This document shows, in pieces, positions 1 to 8,018 of a stretch of DNA of 20,049 nt. The stretch lies in contig JADJYS010000019.1 of assembly GCA_016719645.1 (NCBI GenBank), forward strand, positions 1 to 20,049, read 5' to 3'. Under the pieces are notes generated by a model. That model worked only from the letters and a program-made list of their open reading frames with translations, was not told the origin of the DNA and did not search any database. Origin of the DNA: a bacterium (GTDB lineage Bacteria > Krumholzibacteriota > Krumholzibacteriia > LZORAL124-64-63). Made by a program: the position numbers and the translations under genes. Numbering within the stretch: position 1 is the stretch's first letter; every line of letters begins with the position of its first letter.

Positions 1-197
1 CACCGGCGACCTCCGACGCCGCCCCGGCCGCCGAGATCCTCGACCTGATCGTGGGCGCCTGAACCGCGAGTTTTTCCTTTCGGCAAGACGGTCGTGATGG
101 TCACCCACGACCCGCGCGCGCCGCCGAACGCGCCCACCGCGTGCTGCACCTGGACAAGGGCGTCCTGGTCGAGGCGGTCCGGCGGGTTGAGCCTTGA
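1..197 (+). pseudogene. ABC transporter ATP-binding protein, C-terminal end (frame-disrupted)
   Basis: This is the 3' end of an ATPase that powers a LolD/MacB-type ABC exporter. The window opens on TGDL (positions 2-13), the residues after the Walker B 'DEPTGDLD' block. A neighbouring frame then gives AAEILDLI, the first frame returns for LNREF, and a third gives KTVVMVTHDP, which contains the switch-region histidine ('THD'). The last segment reads AERAHRVLHLDKGVLVE and stops at TGA 195-197. The order of the segments is exactly that of the family, so at least three single-base indels break one gene. The stop overlaps the TTG start of the permease that follows (194), which supports an operon. 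The 5' part lies outside the window. The family is certain, and the breaks are probably sequencing errors at a poorly covered contig end. Confidence 0.8.
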
Positions 198-1348
198 CGA
201 GGTACCTTCCACCCTTCATCCTGCGCAACACGCCGCGCAACAAGCGGCGGACCGCGCCGACGGTCCTCGTCGATCTTCTTCATCCGCTGTTCCTGTTCTG
301 CACGCTGCGCACCGATCAGCACTTTCGCTGGCCGCCCCGCTCGAACTCGGCCCTCGTCGGCCCGGCTGATCACGCGCCGCTCGACCTCGCTCACCTTCAC
401 GCTGCCCGTCTCCCACCGCGACCGGCTGGCCCAGATCCCAGGCGTCGCGGACGCGAGCTGGACGACCCGGTTCGGCGGCATCTGAGCATCGAGGAGCGAC
501 ACTTCTTTGCCCAGTCCGCGGCTCGACCCGCAGCGCTACCTGGAGCTGTACCCGGAGTACAAGCTGACGCCCGAGGAGAAGGGACGTCTGGCGCCGCGAG
601 GCACGGCCTGCATCGTGGGGAGGCTGGCGCGCAAGTACGGGTTCGAGGGTCGGCGACCGCATCACCCTTGCGCTGGCACCATCTTCGAGGGCTCTGGGAC
701 TTCACGGTCAGCGGCGTGGCGCACCCGCGACGCCGGACCCGGACACCAACTGGCTGCTGTTCAACGGGAGTACCTGAACCAGCGCATGGGCGACTTCGGG
801 CAGGTGGGGCGCCTTCGTGTTGAAGCTCGACGATCCCGCCCGCGCCGGCGACGTCCCCGCACCGTCGACGCCACGTTCGCCAACAGCGCCGCGGAGACCA
901 AGACCGAGACCGAGAAGGCCTTCCAGATGGGCTTCATCTCGATGCTCGGCAACATCCAGGCGGTGATCTACGCGCTGGGCTCCGCCATCGTCATCGCCAT
1001 CGGCCTGGTCTCGATGAACACGATGATGATGGCCGCCCGCGAGCGCACGCGCGAGATCGCGGTCCTGAAGGGCCTGGGCTTCGCCGACCGCACCGTGGTC
1101 GGCCTGGTGCTGGCGGAGTCGCTGCTGATCACACCCTCGCGGGCGGCCTGCTCGGGGCCGGCCTCGCGCGGCTGGTCTTCGGACTCACGGACTTCACGGC
1201 GGGCGGCTTCTTCCCCAGCTTCACGGTCACCGACGGCAGGTGGCGCAGGCGCTGGGCATCGCGCTCTTCCTGGGCGTGGTCAGCGGCGTGGCGCCGGCCT
1301 GGAACGCGGCCCGCCTGCATCGTCGACGCGCTGCGGCACACGGGGTGA
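194..1348 (+). pseudogene. ABC transporter permease, FtsX/MacB type, first copy (multiple frameshifts)
   Basis: This is the membrane subunit of an ABC exporter, acting in the inner membrane with the ATPase upstream. Read across frames, it starts at TTG 194 with TRYLPPFILRNTPRNKRRTA, the usual N-terminus of these permeases before TM1. The periplasmic MacB-like domain follows: SLTFTLPVSHRDRLAQIPGV near 385-450, then DPQRYLELYPEYKLTPEEK near 526-582, and ARKYGFEG near 628. The clean FtsX core runs from about 865 to 1130, with a TM segment, NTMMMAARERTREIAVLKGL and VLAESLLIT. The last TM is continued in other frames (GGLLGAGLARLVFG, then ALGIALFLGVVSGVAPAWNA). It stops at TGA 1346-1348. I count at least eight indels plus a TGA at 483, so no intact product is encoded as written. 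The repaired length of about 385 residues is normal for the family. Confidence 0.8.
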
Positions 1349-1353
1349 CGGGG

Positions 1354-2488
1354 ATGCGACTGCCGCTGCAATAGAACCTGCGCAACCTGGTCGTGCGCCG
1401 CACCATGACGCTGATGACCGCCGGCGGCATCGCCCTGGTCGTGGCGGTGCTCGTGCTGACCCTCGCGCTGGCCCACGGCTTCAGCGCCACCCTCGTCGCG
1501 ACCGGCCGGGCGGACAACGCCATCGTGCTGCGCGGCGGCGCCACCAGCGAGATGATGTCGAGCCTCTCGCGGGATGCCGCCCGCATCGTCGCGGCCGACC
1601 CGGCCGTGGCCCGCGGCCCCGACGGCGAGCCGCTGGCCCAGCCCGAGATGGTCGTGCTGGTGAATCTGCTGCGGCGCGGCGACCCGGGCGCCTCCTCGAA
1701 CGTGTCGGTGCGCGGCGTCGACCCGCAGGTGTTCGCCCTGCGCCCCGACATCCGGCTGCGCGAGGGCGGATGCTGCGGCCCGGCATGGACGAGGTGCTGG
1801 TCGGCCGCAAGCTGGACCGGCGCTTCGAGGGCTGCGGGCTGGGGGAGACGCTGCGCATGGGCGGCCGCGACTGGCGCGTGGTGGGCACCTTCGACGCCGG
1901 CGGCAGCGGTTTCGATTCCGAGATCTGGGGCGACCGCGAAGCCTTCCTGCCGGCCTTCGACCGGGTCGAGTACTCCTCGCTGACCCTGCGCCTGACCGAC
2001 CGCGACCCCCGCGTGCGCGCCGAACCGCAGATCGAGCGGGAGTACTACCGCCTCCAGTCGCAGCAGCTGGCCGGCGTGATCCGCGCCCTGGGCCTGTTCC
2101 TGGTGGTGGTGATGGCCGCCGGCGCCGTCTTCGGCGCGCTGAACACGATGTACGCCGCGGTCGGCTCGCGCAGCCGCGAGATCGCGAGCGCTGCTGGCCC
2201 TGGGCTTCCCGCCGCGGGCGATCCTGGCCAGCTTCCTGGTCGAATCGGTGCTGCTGTGCCTGATCGGCGGGGTGCTGGGCTGCCTGCTCGCCCTGCCCGT
2301 GCACGGCGTCTCGACTGGGCACCACCAACTGGGCCTCGTTCAGCGAGGTCGCCTTCGATTTCCGCATCTCGCCCGGCATCCTGGCGATCGGCCTGCTGGC
2401 GTCGGTCGTGCTCGGGCTGGTCGGCGGCTACTTCCCCGCCCGCGCGGCGGCGCGGCGCACGGTCAGCGAGGCGCTGCGCGCCGGCTGA
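1354..2488 (+). pseudogene. ABC transporter permease, FtsX/MacB type, second copy (nonsense codon and frameshifts)
   Basis: This is the second permease of the exporter, starting five bases after the first one ends. It begins MRLPLQ, hits TAG at 1372-1374, then continues NLRNLVVRRTMTLMTAGG in the same frame. Relatives usually have a residue such as Tyr before NLRN, so the TAG looks like a point error or mutation. TM1 (GGIALVVAVLVLTLALAHGF) is followed by the periplasmic domain up to about 1768, where one indel moves the frame to MLRPGMDEVLVGRKLDRRFE. TM2 sits near 2090-2150. The FtsX signature SREIA is at 2176-2190, where another indel moves the frame to LLALGFPPRAILASFLVES. A third indel, an apparent extra G near 2320, precedes the last TM and ARAAARRTVSEALRAG, ending at TGA 2486-2488. 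The repaired length is about 378 residues. Two separate permeases plus one ATPase is a common arrangement for MacB-like exporters. Confidence 0.8.
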
Positions 2489-2567
2489 CGCGGCCCCTTT
2501 CGCTTCGTTGAAACGGTATTATCATGTAGGCGGATCGTTTTCGCCGCCCCGCCGAACGGAGACCCCC

Positions 2568-4039
2568 ATGCGGGTCCTGCTGGTCGAACCCCGCACTCCG
2601 GACACCTTCTGGAGCTTCCGCAACGCCCTGCCCTTCGTCGGCAAGCGCGCCTCGAACCCGCCGCTGGGCCTGCTGACCTTCGCCGGCCTGCTGCCGCGCG
2701 CCTGGGAGCTGAAGCTCGTCGACCTGAACTGCCGGCCCCTGCCGGCCGCGGACGTGCGCTGGGCCGACTACGTGCTCGTCAGCGCCATGCTCGCGCAGCG
2801 CGACTCGTTGCTCGAGGTGATCGCGACCTGCCGCGCGGCGGGCAAGCCGATGATCGGCGGCGGGCCGCTGTTCACCGCCGAGGCGGCCGACAATCCCGGC
2901 GTCGATCACGTCGTGGTGGGCGAAGCGGAGGAGACCGCGGCGGCGCTCGTGGCCGACATGGAGGCGGGGCGCGTCCGGCCCCTGTACGAGGCGCCGCGCT
3001 ACCCCGACCTGTCGCTGACGCCCCTGCCGCGCTGGGACCTGATCGACCTGCGCGAGTACGCGACGATGTCGGTGCAGTCGTGCCGCGGCTGCCCCTTCGA
3101 CTGCGAGTTCTGCGACGTCGTGGCGCTGAACGGTCACAAGCCGCGCTACAAGACGCCCGTGCGCTTCCTCGGTGATCTGGACGCGCTGCGCGGGCGGGGC
3201 TGGCGCGGTAAGACTTTCCTGGTCGACGACAACTTCGTGGGCGAACCGCGGCGCTGCGAGGAGCTGATGGGAGTGATGATCGGCTGGAGCCCCGCGACGC
3301 GCGCGCATGACGTTCCCTGACCGAGGCCTCGGTGAACATGGCCGAGGACCCCGAGCTGCTGCAGCTGATGGTCGAGGCCGGCTTCAAGAAGGTGTTCCTG
3401 GGCATCGAGACGCCGAGCGCCGAGAGCCTGCAGGAGTGCCACAAGATGCAGAACCTGCGCAGCGACCTGCCGACCGCCGTGCGCCGCATCCAGCACGCCG
3501 GCCTGGAAGTGATGGGCGGCTTCATCGTGGGCTTCGACAGCGACCGCACCGACATCTTCCAGCGGCAGTTCGAGTTCATCCAGAGCGCCGGCGTGGTCAC
3601 CGCGATGGTCGGCATGCTCCAGGCCATCCCGCGCAGCCGCCTCTACCGGCGGCTGGCCGGCGAGGGGCGCCTGCTGGGCGACGGCGGCGGCGACAACACC
3701 AAGGCGACCTTCAACTTCGTGCCGAAGCTGGACCGCGAGTTCCTGATCGAGAACTACCGCCTGCTGATGCAGCGGCTCTACGAGCCGAACGCCTACTACC
3801 GGCGCGCCCGCATCCTGCTGGACAACCACCGCGCCCGCGGGCCGCGCGCGCACCTGTCGCGCAGCGACCTGCAGGCGCTCGCGAAGTCGTTGTGGTGGAT
3901 GGGGATCCGCGAGCGGGGCCGCCGCGCGTACTGGCGCTTCCTGACCACGACGCTGCTGCAGCACCCCGACCGCATCGGCCTGGCGGTCACCCTCGCCATC
4001 ACCGGACGGCACTTCCGGATCGTCGCGAAGGCGCTGTAG
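2568..4039 (+). CDS. B12-binding domain radical SAM protein, HpnP-like/DUF4070 type (one frameshift)
   Basis: This is a predicted cytosolic cobalamin- and SAM-dependent enzyme. The start ATG 2568 has ACGGAGA six bases upstream. Residues 1-150 form a B12-binding-like Rossmann domain (MRVLLVEPRTPDTFWSFRNA, KRASNPPLGLLTFAGLL, the GGP loop near residue 99), without a DxHxxG motif. The radical SAM core follows, with the [4Fe-4S] ligands C175, C179 and C182 in CPFDCEFCD. The coding frame is lost between about 3285 and 3330. The other frame picks up with TEASVNMAEDPELLQLMVEA and FKKVFLGIETPS, standard late radical SAM elements, and runs through a DUF4070-like C-terminus to TAG 4037-4039. The repaired length is about 490 residues. 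This architecture is shared by the hopanoid C-2 methylase HpnP and by many uncharacterised relatives. No hopanoid gene is nearby, so I do not assign that substrate. It starts 79 bases after the permease, across an AT-richer patch. Confidence 0.85.
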
Positions 4040-4217
4040 CCGGCGCCCGCCCGCCCCGCGCCCCTATCCAGGTGGCGATTAGTCCTCATTTGGCCTACCC
4101 TGCCGCTCTCGGCGCCGCGCGACCGCGCCGCGCCGAGCAACCCCCAAGATGCGGCCGCCTTGCCCGGTACATCAGGTGCATTTCCCGTCCGTGGGCTTCA
4201 ATGATCGGATCGATGTC

Positions 4218-4886
4218 ATGATCAGCTTGAAACCGACCGCCTCCCGCTTCGCCGTCGCCGTGTGCCTGTCGCTGACGATCGCCGGCGCCGGCGCCCGGGC
4301 CGCCTCCATCACGCACAGCAGCGTCTACGGCCCTTCTCCCTATCTCGGCATGAGCCAGTACACGTTCCCGGTCCAGTCCGTGCCGCAGTTCGATCTTCCC
4401 GGCCAGTGCCTGACCTCCGTCTGCGTGCAGGCGACGGCGCACGGGGCCGGGTTCCTGAGCTACGAGAACACCCAGACCTTTCCCGCGTCCGTGACGAGCA
4501 TCTACCAGGTCCAGGTCACGGTCAGGCGGCCCGACCTGTCGCCGGTGATGGTGCTCCAGCCGTCGCAGTCCTTCTCGGATGCGCTCACGTCGTTCGACGG
4601 CGTCGCGGACTACGCCGGCACCTCCGGCGTGACCCACTCCGGCCTGGACGTGTCCGCCGGCAACACGGTCTGCCTGGCGAGCGCCCTCGATCTGGCCCTG
4701 TTCACGGGCGCCGGCACGGTCAACCTCCCCTGCACGGCTTTCGACATGTCCTTCCAGAACGGCGCCAACAGCTGGTCGATCGGCATGCAGGCCTACGTCA
4801 GCTACTCGGTCACCTACAACTACATGGAGTGCGGCGTCCCCACCGAGCAGACCGCCTGGGGCAACGTCAAGAGCATGTACCGGTGA
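4218..4886 (+). CDS. Secreted choice-of-anchor E domain protein
   Basis: This 222-residue exported protein has no known enzymatic role. ATG 4218 is preferred over the upstream in-frame ATG 4149 because it puts a classic signal peptide at the N-terminus: a positive SLKPTASR, a hydrophobic core FAVAVCLSLTIAGAG, and cleavage after ARA near residue 28. The Shine-Dalgarno is weak for both starts. The mature part matches the choice-of-anchor E pattern from memory: VPQFDL, an early beta strand with an FLSYEN segment, an RPDLSPVMVLQPSQ strand, LALFTGAGTVNLPCTAF near two thirds, and a closing VSYSVTYNY. Four cysteines lie in the mature domain (in CLTSVC, VCLAS and LPCTAF) and a fifth in the tail (MECGV). 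Instead of a PEP-CTERM or LPXTG helix, it ends in a short polar tail with a WGNVKSMYR terminus. A strong terminator follows directly, so it is probably monocistronic. Family confidence is good; the anchoring mode is unknown. Confidence 0.7.
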   Translation: MISLKPTASRFAVAVCLSLTIAGAGARAASITHSSVYGPSPYLGMSQYTFPVQSVPQFDLPGQCLTSVCVQATAHGAGFLSYENTQTFPASVTSIYQVQVTVRRPDLSPVMVLQPSQSFSDALTSFDGVADYAGTSGVTHSGLDVSAGNTVCLASALDLALFTGAGTVNLPCTAFDMSFQNGANSWSIGMQAYVSYSVTYNYMECGVPTEQTAWGNVKSMYR

Positions 4887-4908
4887 TCGCCCGCCGAGCG
4901 TGAGCCAG

Positions 4909-4939
4909 GGCCGCCGCCCCGCCGGGCGGCGGCCTTTTT
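4909..4939 (+). terminator. Intrinsic terminator after the choice-of-anchor E gene
   Basis: A perfect 11-bp GC stem pairs 4909-4919 with 4924-4934 around the four-base loop CGCC, and five T residues follow at 4935-4939. It begins 22 bases after the stop codon at 4886. It lies inside the long upstream extension of the phosphatase reading frame, which argues that the phosphatase really starts downstream at 5047. Confidence 0.9.
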
Positions 4940-5046
4940 GTGGCGGGCGGGCCACGAGAATCCTGGACGTGGCGGCGAAATCGAGCATCTTCCTGGGGCG
5001 GATACCTCACCGCCGGCCGTCACGTCCGGGCAGCGACAGGAGCCCC

Positions 5047-6345
5047 GTGTTCACGCATCTCGCCCTCTCGCTCTGCCTGGCCGCGGGCGCGGCCGCCCCG
5101 CGCAACGTCGTGCTGCTCATCGCCGACGGCGCCGGCTTCCTGCACTACGAGGCCGCCCGGCTGCACGAGCCGGACCCGACCGGCCTGCAGGTGTACGACG
5201 GCTGGCCGGTGCGCCTCGCGATGTGCACGCCGCCCGACGGCGGGACCTACGACCCCGAGCAGATGTGGCGCGACCCCGCCTGGTGCGACCGCGACCCCAC
5301 CGATTCGGCCGCCGCGATCACCGCCATGACCACCGGGGTCAAGACGGTCAACGGCCGCCTGGCGGTCGATCCCCGCGGCGAGCCCCTCGTGACGCTCGCC
5401 CAGGCCATGGCCGCGGCCGGCAAGTCGACGGGCGTCGTCACCACGGTGCCGTTCGTCCACGCCACGCCGGCGGGGTTCGCCGTCTCCTGCCGGGACCGCG
5501 GCGCCTACCTGGAGATCGCGCGGCTCATGCTCGGCGGCGAGCTGGACGTCGTCATGGGCGCCGGGCATCCCTGGTACGACGACGAAGGGCGCCGGTGCGA
5601 CGTCGCGGACTACAGCCGGGTCGGCGGCGCCGCGACCTGGGATTCGCTCGTCGCCGGCAGCCTCGGTGCGGCGGGCGAGGGCCCCTGGTCCCTGATCACG
5701 GCGCGCGGGCAGTTCCAGGCCCTGGCCCGCGGCCCGGCACCGCGCCGCGTGGTCGGCGTGCCGCCGGTCCGCGAGACCTTGCAGGAGCAGCGCGGCGGCG
5801 ACCTTCTGGCGGCGCCCTTCGCCGTGCCGCGCAACGAGGCCGTCCCGACCCTGGCCGAAATGGCGTTGGGCGCCCTGAACGTCCTGGACGAGGACCCGGA
5901 CGGCTTCTGCCTGCTGATCGAGGGGGGCGCCGTGGACTGGGCGAGCCACGACGGCCGGGCGGGGCGGATGATCGAGGAGATGACGGACTTCAACCGGGCG
6001 GTCGAAGCCGTGATCGCCGGGCTCGATGAGCGCGGCCTGCTCGGGGAGACCCTCGTCGTGGTCACCGCGGACCACGAGTGCGGTCACCTCGCCGGCCCCG
6101 TGCCGGCCCACGTGTTCCTCACCGGCGACCACACCAACTCGCTGGTGCCGCTCTTCGCGCGCGGGCCGGGCAGCGGGTCGTTCGCCGCCCTCGCCGACGA
6201 CACCGATCCCGTCCGCGGACCCTACCTCGACAACGGCGAACTCGGCGCGGTGCTCGTCGGCGCCGCCGGTTCGGTCGTCGGCTTGCGCAGCAGCCGCACC
6301 GACGGTCCCGCGGGGTCGAACACGAACACCGGCAGGGACGACTGA
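5047..6345 (+). CDS. Secreted alkaline phosphatase family protein
   Basis: This is a periplasmic or secreted phosphomonoesterase of the alkaline phosphatase superfamily (PhoA fold). The reading frame is open from 4900, but GTG 5047 is the likely start: AGGAG lies at 5038-5042 and a short signal peptide follows (MFTHLALSLCLAAGAAA). RNVVLLIADGAG gives the first metal-binding Asp (D27), and DPTDSAAAITAMTTG gives the phosphorylated serine S87, the equivalent of the E. coli DSA serine. SHDGRAGRMIEEM, VVVTADHECGHLAG and GDHTNSLVPLFARGPGS supply the remaining metal-binding Asp and His residues. The length of 432 residues is normal. The last 40 or so codons, after YLDNGELGAVLVGAAG, are probably not part of the ancestral protein: they run antisense into the end of the DUF2723 gene, with a 124-base overlap. 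A lost stop codon or a small indel near 6270 would explain that. The preceding terminator implies its own promoter, which I cannot place. Confidence 0.88.
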   Translation: MFTHLALSLCLAAGAAAPRNVVLLIADGAGFLHYEAARLHEPDPTGLQVYDGWPVRLAMCTPPDGGTYDPEQMWRDPAWCDRDPTDSAAAITAMTTGVKTVNGRLAVDPRGEPLVTLAQAMAAAGKSTGVVTTVPFVHATPAGFAVSCRDRGAYLEIARLMLGGELDVVMGAGHPWYDDEGRRCDVADYSRVGGAATWDSLVAGSLGAAGEGPWSLITARGQFQALARGPAPRRVVGVPPVRETLQEQRGGDLLAAPFAVPRNEAVPTLAEMALGALNVLDEDPDGFCLLIEGGAVDWASHDGRAGRMIEEMTDFNRAVEAVIAGLDERGLLGETLVVVTADHECGHLAGPVPAHVFLTGDHTNSLVPLFARGPGSGSFAALADDTDPVRGPYLDNGELGAVLVGAAGSVVGLRSSRTDGPAGSNTNTGRDD

Positions 6346-7861
6346 AGGTTGAGGCGCCGGGCCACCTCGCCGCTCAGGCCCGCGAGGACCGTGTCCGCAC
6401 CCGCGTGACCGAGCCGGCCCGCGCGCGGCAGCGCCACGCCCGCCAGCGGATCGAACCCGTGGACGCGCACGAATTCGCGGTGCGGCTGCGGGTGGGTCAG
6501 CAGGGCCGGGTTCAGCACCGTGAGCCCGGGCTTCTCCCCGTCGAGGATCTGCCAGGCGCGCAGCCGGTACGCCATGTCGTCGGCCCAGATCAGGAAGCCC
6601 CGCTCGGCGGTGACGGACTCCCACATGCTTCTGATCAGCTGCTCGTGCCGGACGTAGACGCCGCGCCGCTCCCACCCGGTCCGCAACCACGGTGTCGCCA
6701 GGGCGACCAGGGCCAGCGCGAGCAGCGCGCCGGCCACGGCCGGACTGCGGCCGCGTCCCGGCAACGCCCGGCCGACGCGGGCCGCCGCGGGCGCCGTGGC
6801 GACCAGCCCCAGCGCGAGGATCGGCAGGAAGTAGGACGAGGGGTCGGGCACGCCGTAGCTGAACGTCACCGCGCACTCGACGGCGCAACCGGCCGCGATC
6901 GCCAGCAGCAGCCGGCGGCGCGGCCCGGGCCGGCCGCGCGGATCGCCGTCGCGAGCGACAGCGCGGACAGGGCCAGGAACGGGTAGACGTAGAGCGCCAG
7001 GAAGCGGGCCTGGGCGGCCGACGGCTGGAAGCGCCCGAAGTACTCGCCGTACTGCGCGGCCCGCAGGTGGTCGAGGACGGAGCCCCAGGCGGGGGCGAGC
7101 AGCGGCCATTGCACGGTCCCGGGGTGGAAGGCCCGCCAGGCGACGAAGCCGTAGGACAGCAGCGGCAACAGCAGGCCGGCCAGCGCCGGCACGAGCAGGC
7201 GCGCCGGCAGGCCCCGCCGCCTCGACGCGAACGCGAGCGCGAGCGTCAGGGGCGCCGCCAGCAGCAGGGCCGTCGCGTGGTGCGCCAGCCCGAGGCCGCA
7301 GACCAGACCCCAGATCGCGGCGTCGCGGCGGGCGGATGCGGCGGCGACGGGAGCGTCCAGCTCGGCGAGCAGGCGCAGGGCCAGCAGCGCCGCGCCGCAG
7401 GACCAGGCCACGTGCCAGGATCCGGTCTCGGCCAGCGTCGTCTCGAAGGTCCAGATGGGGTTCGGGCCGAACAGGAGCACGGGCAGCCACGCCAGCACGG
7501 CGCCGCCGCGCGCGTCCGCGACCAGGCGGCGGGCCAGCCGGTGCAGCAGCGCGACGGCCACCGCGCCGCCCAGCGCGCTCCACGCGTTGGCGGCGTAGGC
7601 CCAGCCGACTCCGCAGGCGTGCAGGAGCGCCACGAACGGGTGGCCGAGCAGCGCGTAGAGCGGGTAGCCCGTGGGGTGGGCGACGCCGCGGGTCGCCAGC
7701 ACCAGCGTGAACTCCGCCGCGTCCTTGTCCCCGACCGCCGGCGGCGCGAGCAGCAGGTAGAGGGCCAGCGCGCCGATCCCGGCCAGGAGCGAAGGCGTCC
7801 AGCCGGCGCTCCCGACGGAGATCGCAGGAGATCGCGGCGTCGGTGGTTTGGTTCCTGTCAC
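6222..7861 (-). CDS. DUF2723 multi-pass membrane protein, glycosyltransferase-like (one frameshift)
   Basis: This is an inner-membrane protein of the DUF2723 family, related to GT-C/protein O-mannosyltransferase-like enzymes that use lipid-linked sugars. The N-terminal TM1 (LLAGIGALALYLLLAPPAV) is followed by GDKDAAEFTLVLATRGVAHP and TGYPLYALLGHPFVAL, the family's acidic DxxEF loop and the PTGYPLY motif. Many TM helices follow, including LAWLPVLLFG, GLVCGLGLAHHATALLLAAP and LLLPLLSYGFVAWRAFHPG. The frame changes once near 6918-6925, in a GC run, and continues LLLAIAAGCAVECAVTFSYG, YFLPILALGLVATAP and a soluble tail to TAG at 6224-6222. GTG 7861 is the chosen start, with GGAAGGGG nine bases upstream; the frame is open further up to 8020, so the start is uncertain. 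The repaired length is about 546 residues. It is divergent from the RND operon. Confidence 0.8.
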
Positions 7862-8018
7862 CAAGGGGGGCCCCTTCCCGCTACGGCTCACCGGCACCAA
7901 TCTTCCCGGGATTGTAGGCCTGACCGCCCGCGCGTCGATTCCCGCCTGACGTCGCGACGCCGACGATGGCGCCTTGACCGCCGACCGCCGCGTTCCTAAG
8001 GTGTTTCGGGAGGACATC

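Noticed and set aside
2508..2528. AT-richer patch with TTGAAA and TATTAT before the radical SAM gene as a promoter
   Set aside because: The two boxes are only three bases apart and no -35 lies 17 bases before TATTAT, so there is no properly spaced pair. A non-canonical promoter remains possible.
5020..6888. Minus-strand open frame of about 620 codons across the alkaline phosphatase
   Set aside because: It is low-complexity Arg/Gly/His-rich sequence, overlapping the correct frame of the DUF2723 gene at one end and the phosphatase gene at the other. It is a shadow of both.
7974..8002. TTGACC, 17 bases, TAAGGT as a promoter of the RND operon
   Set aside because: The -10 matches only three of six positions, and a start near 8009 would fall at the Shine-Dalgarno and leave almost no leader before ATG 8019.
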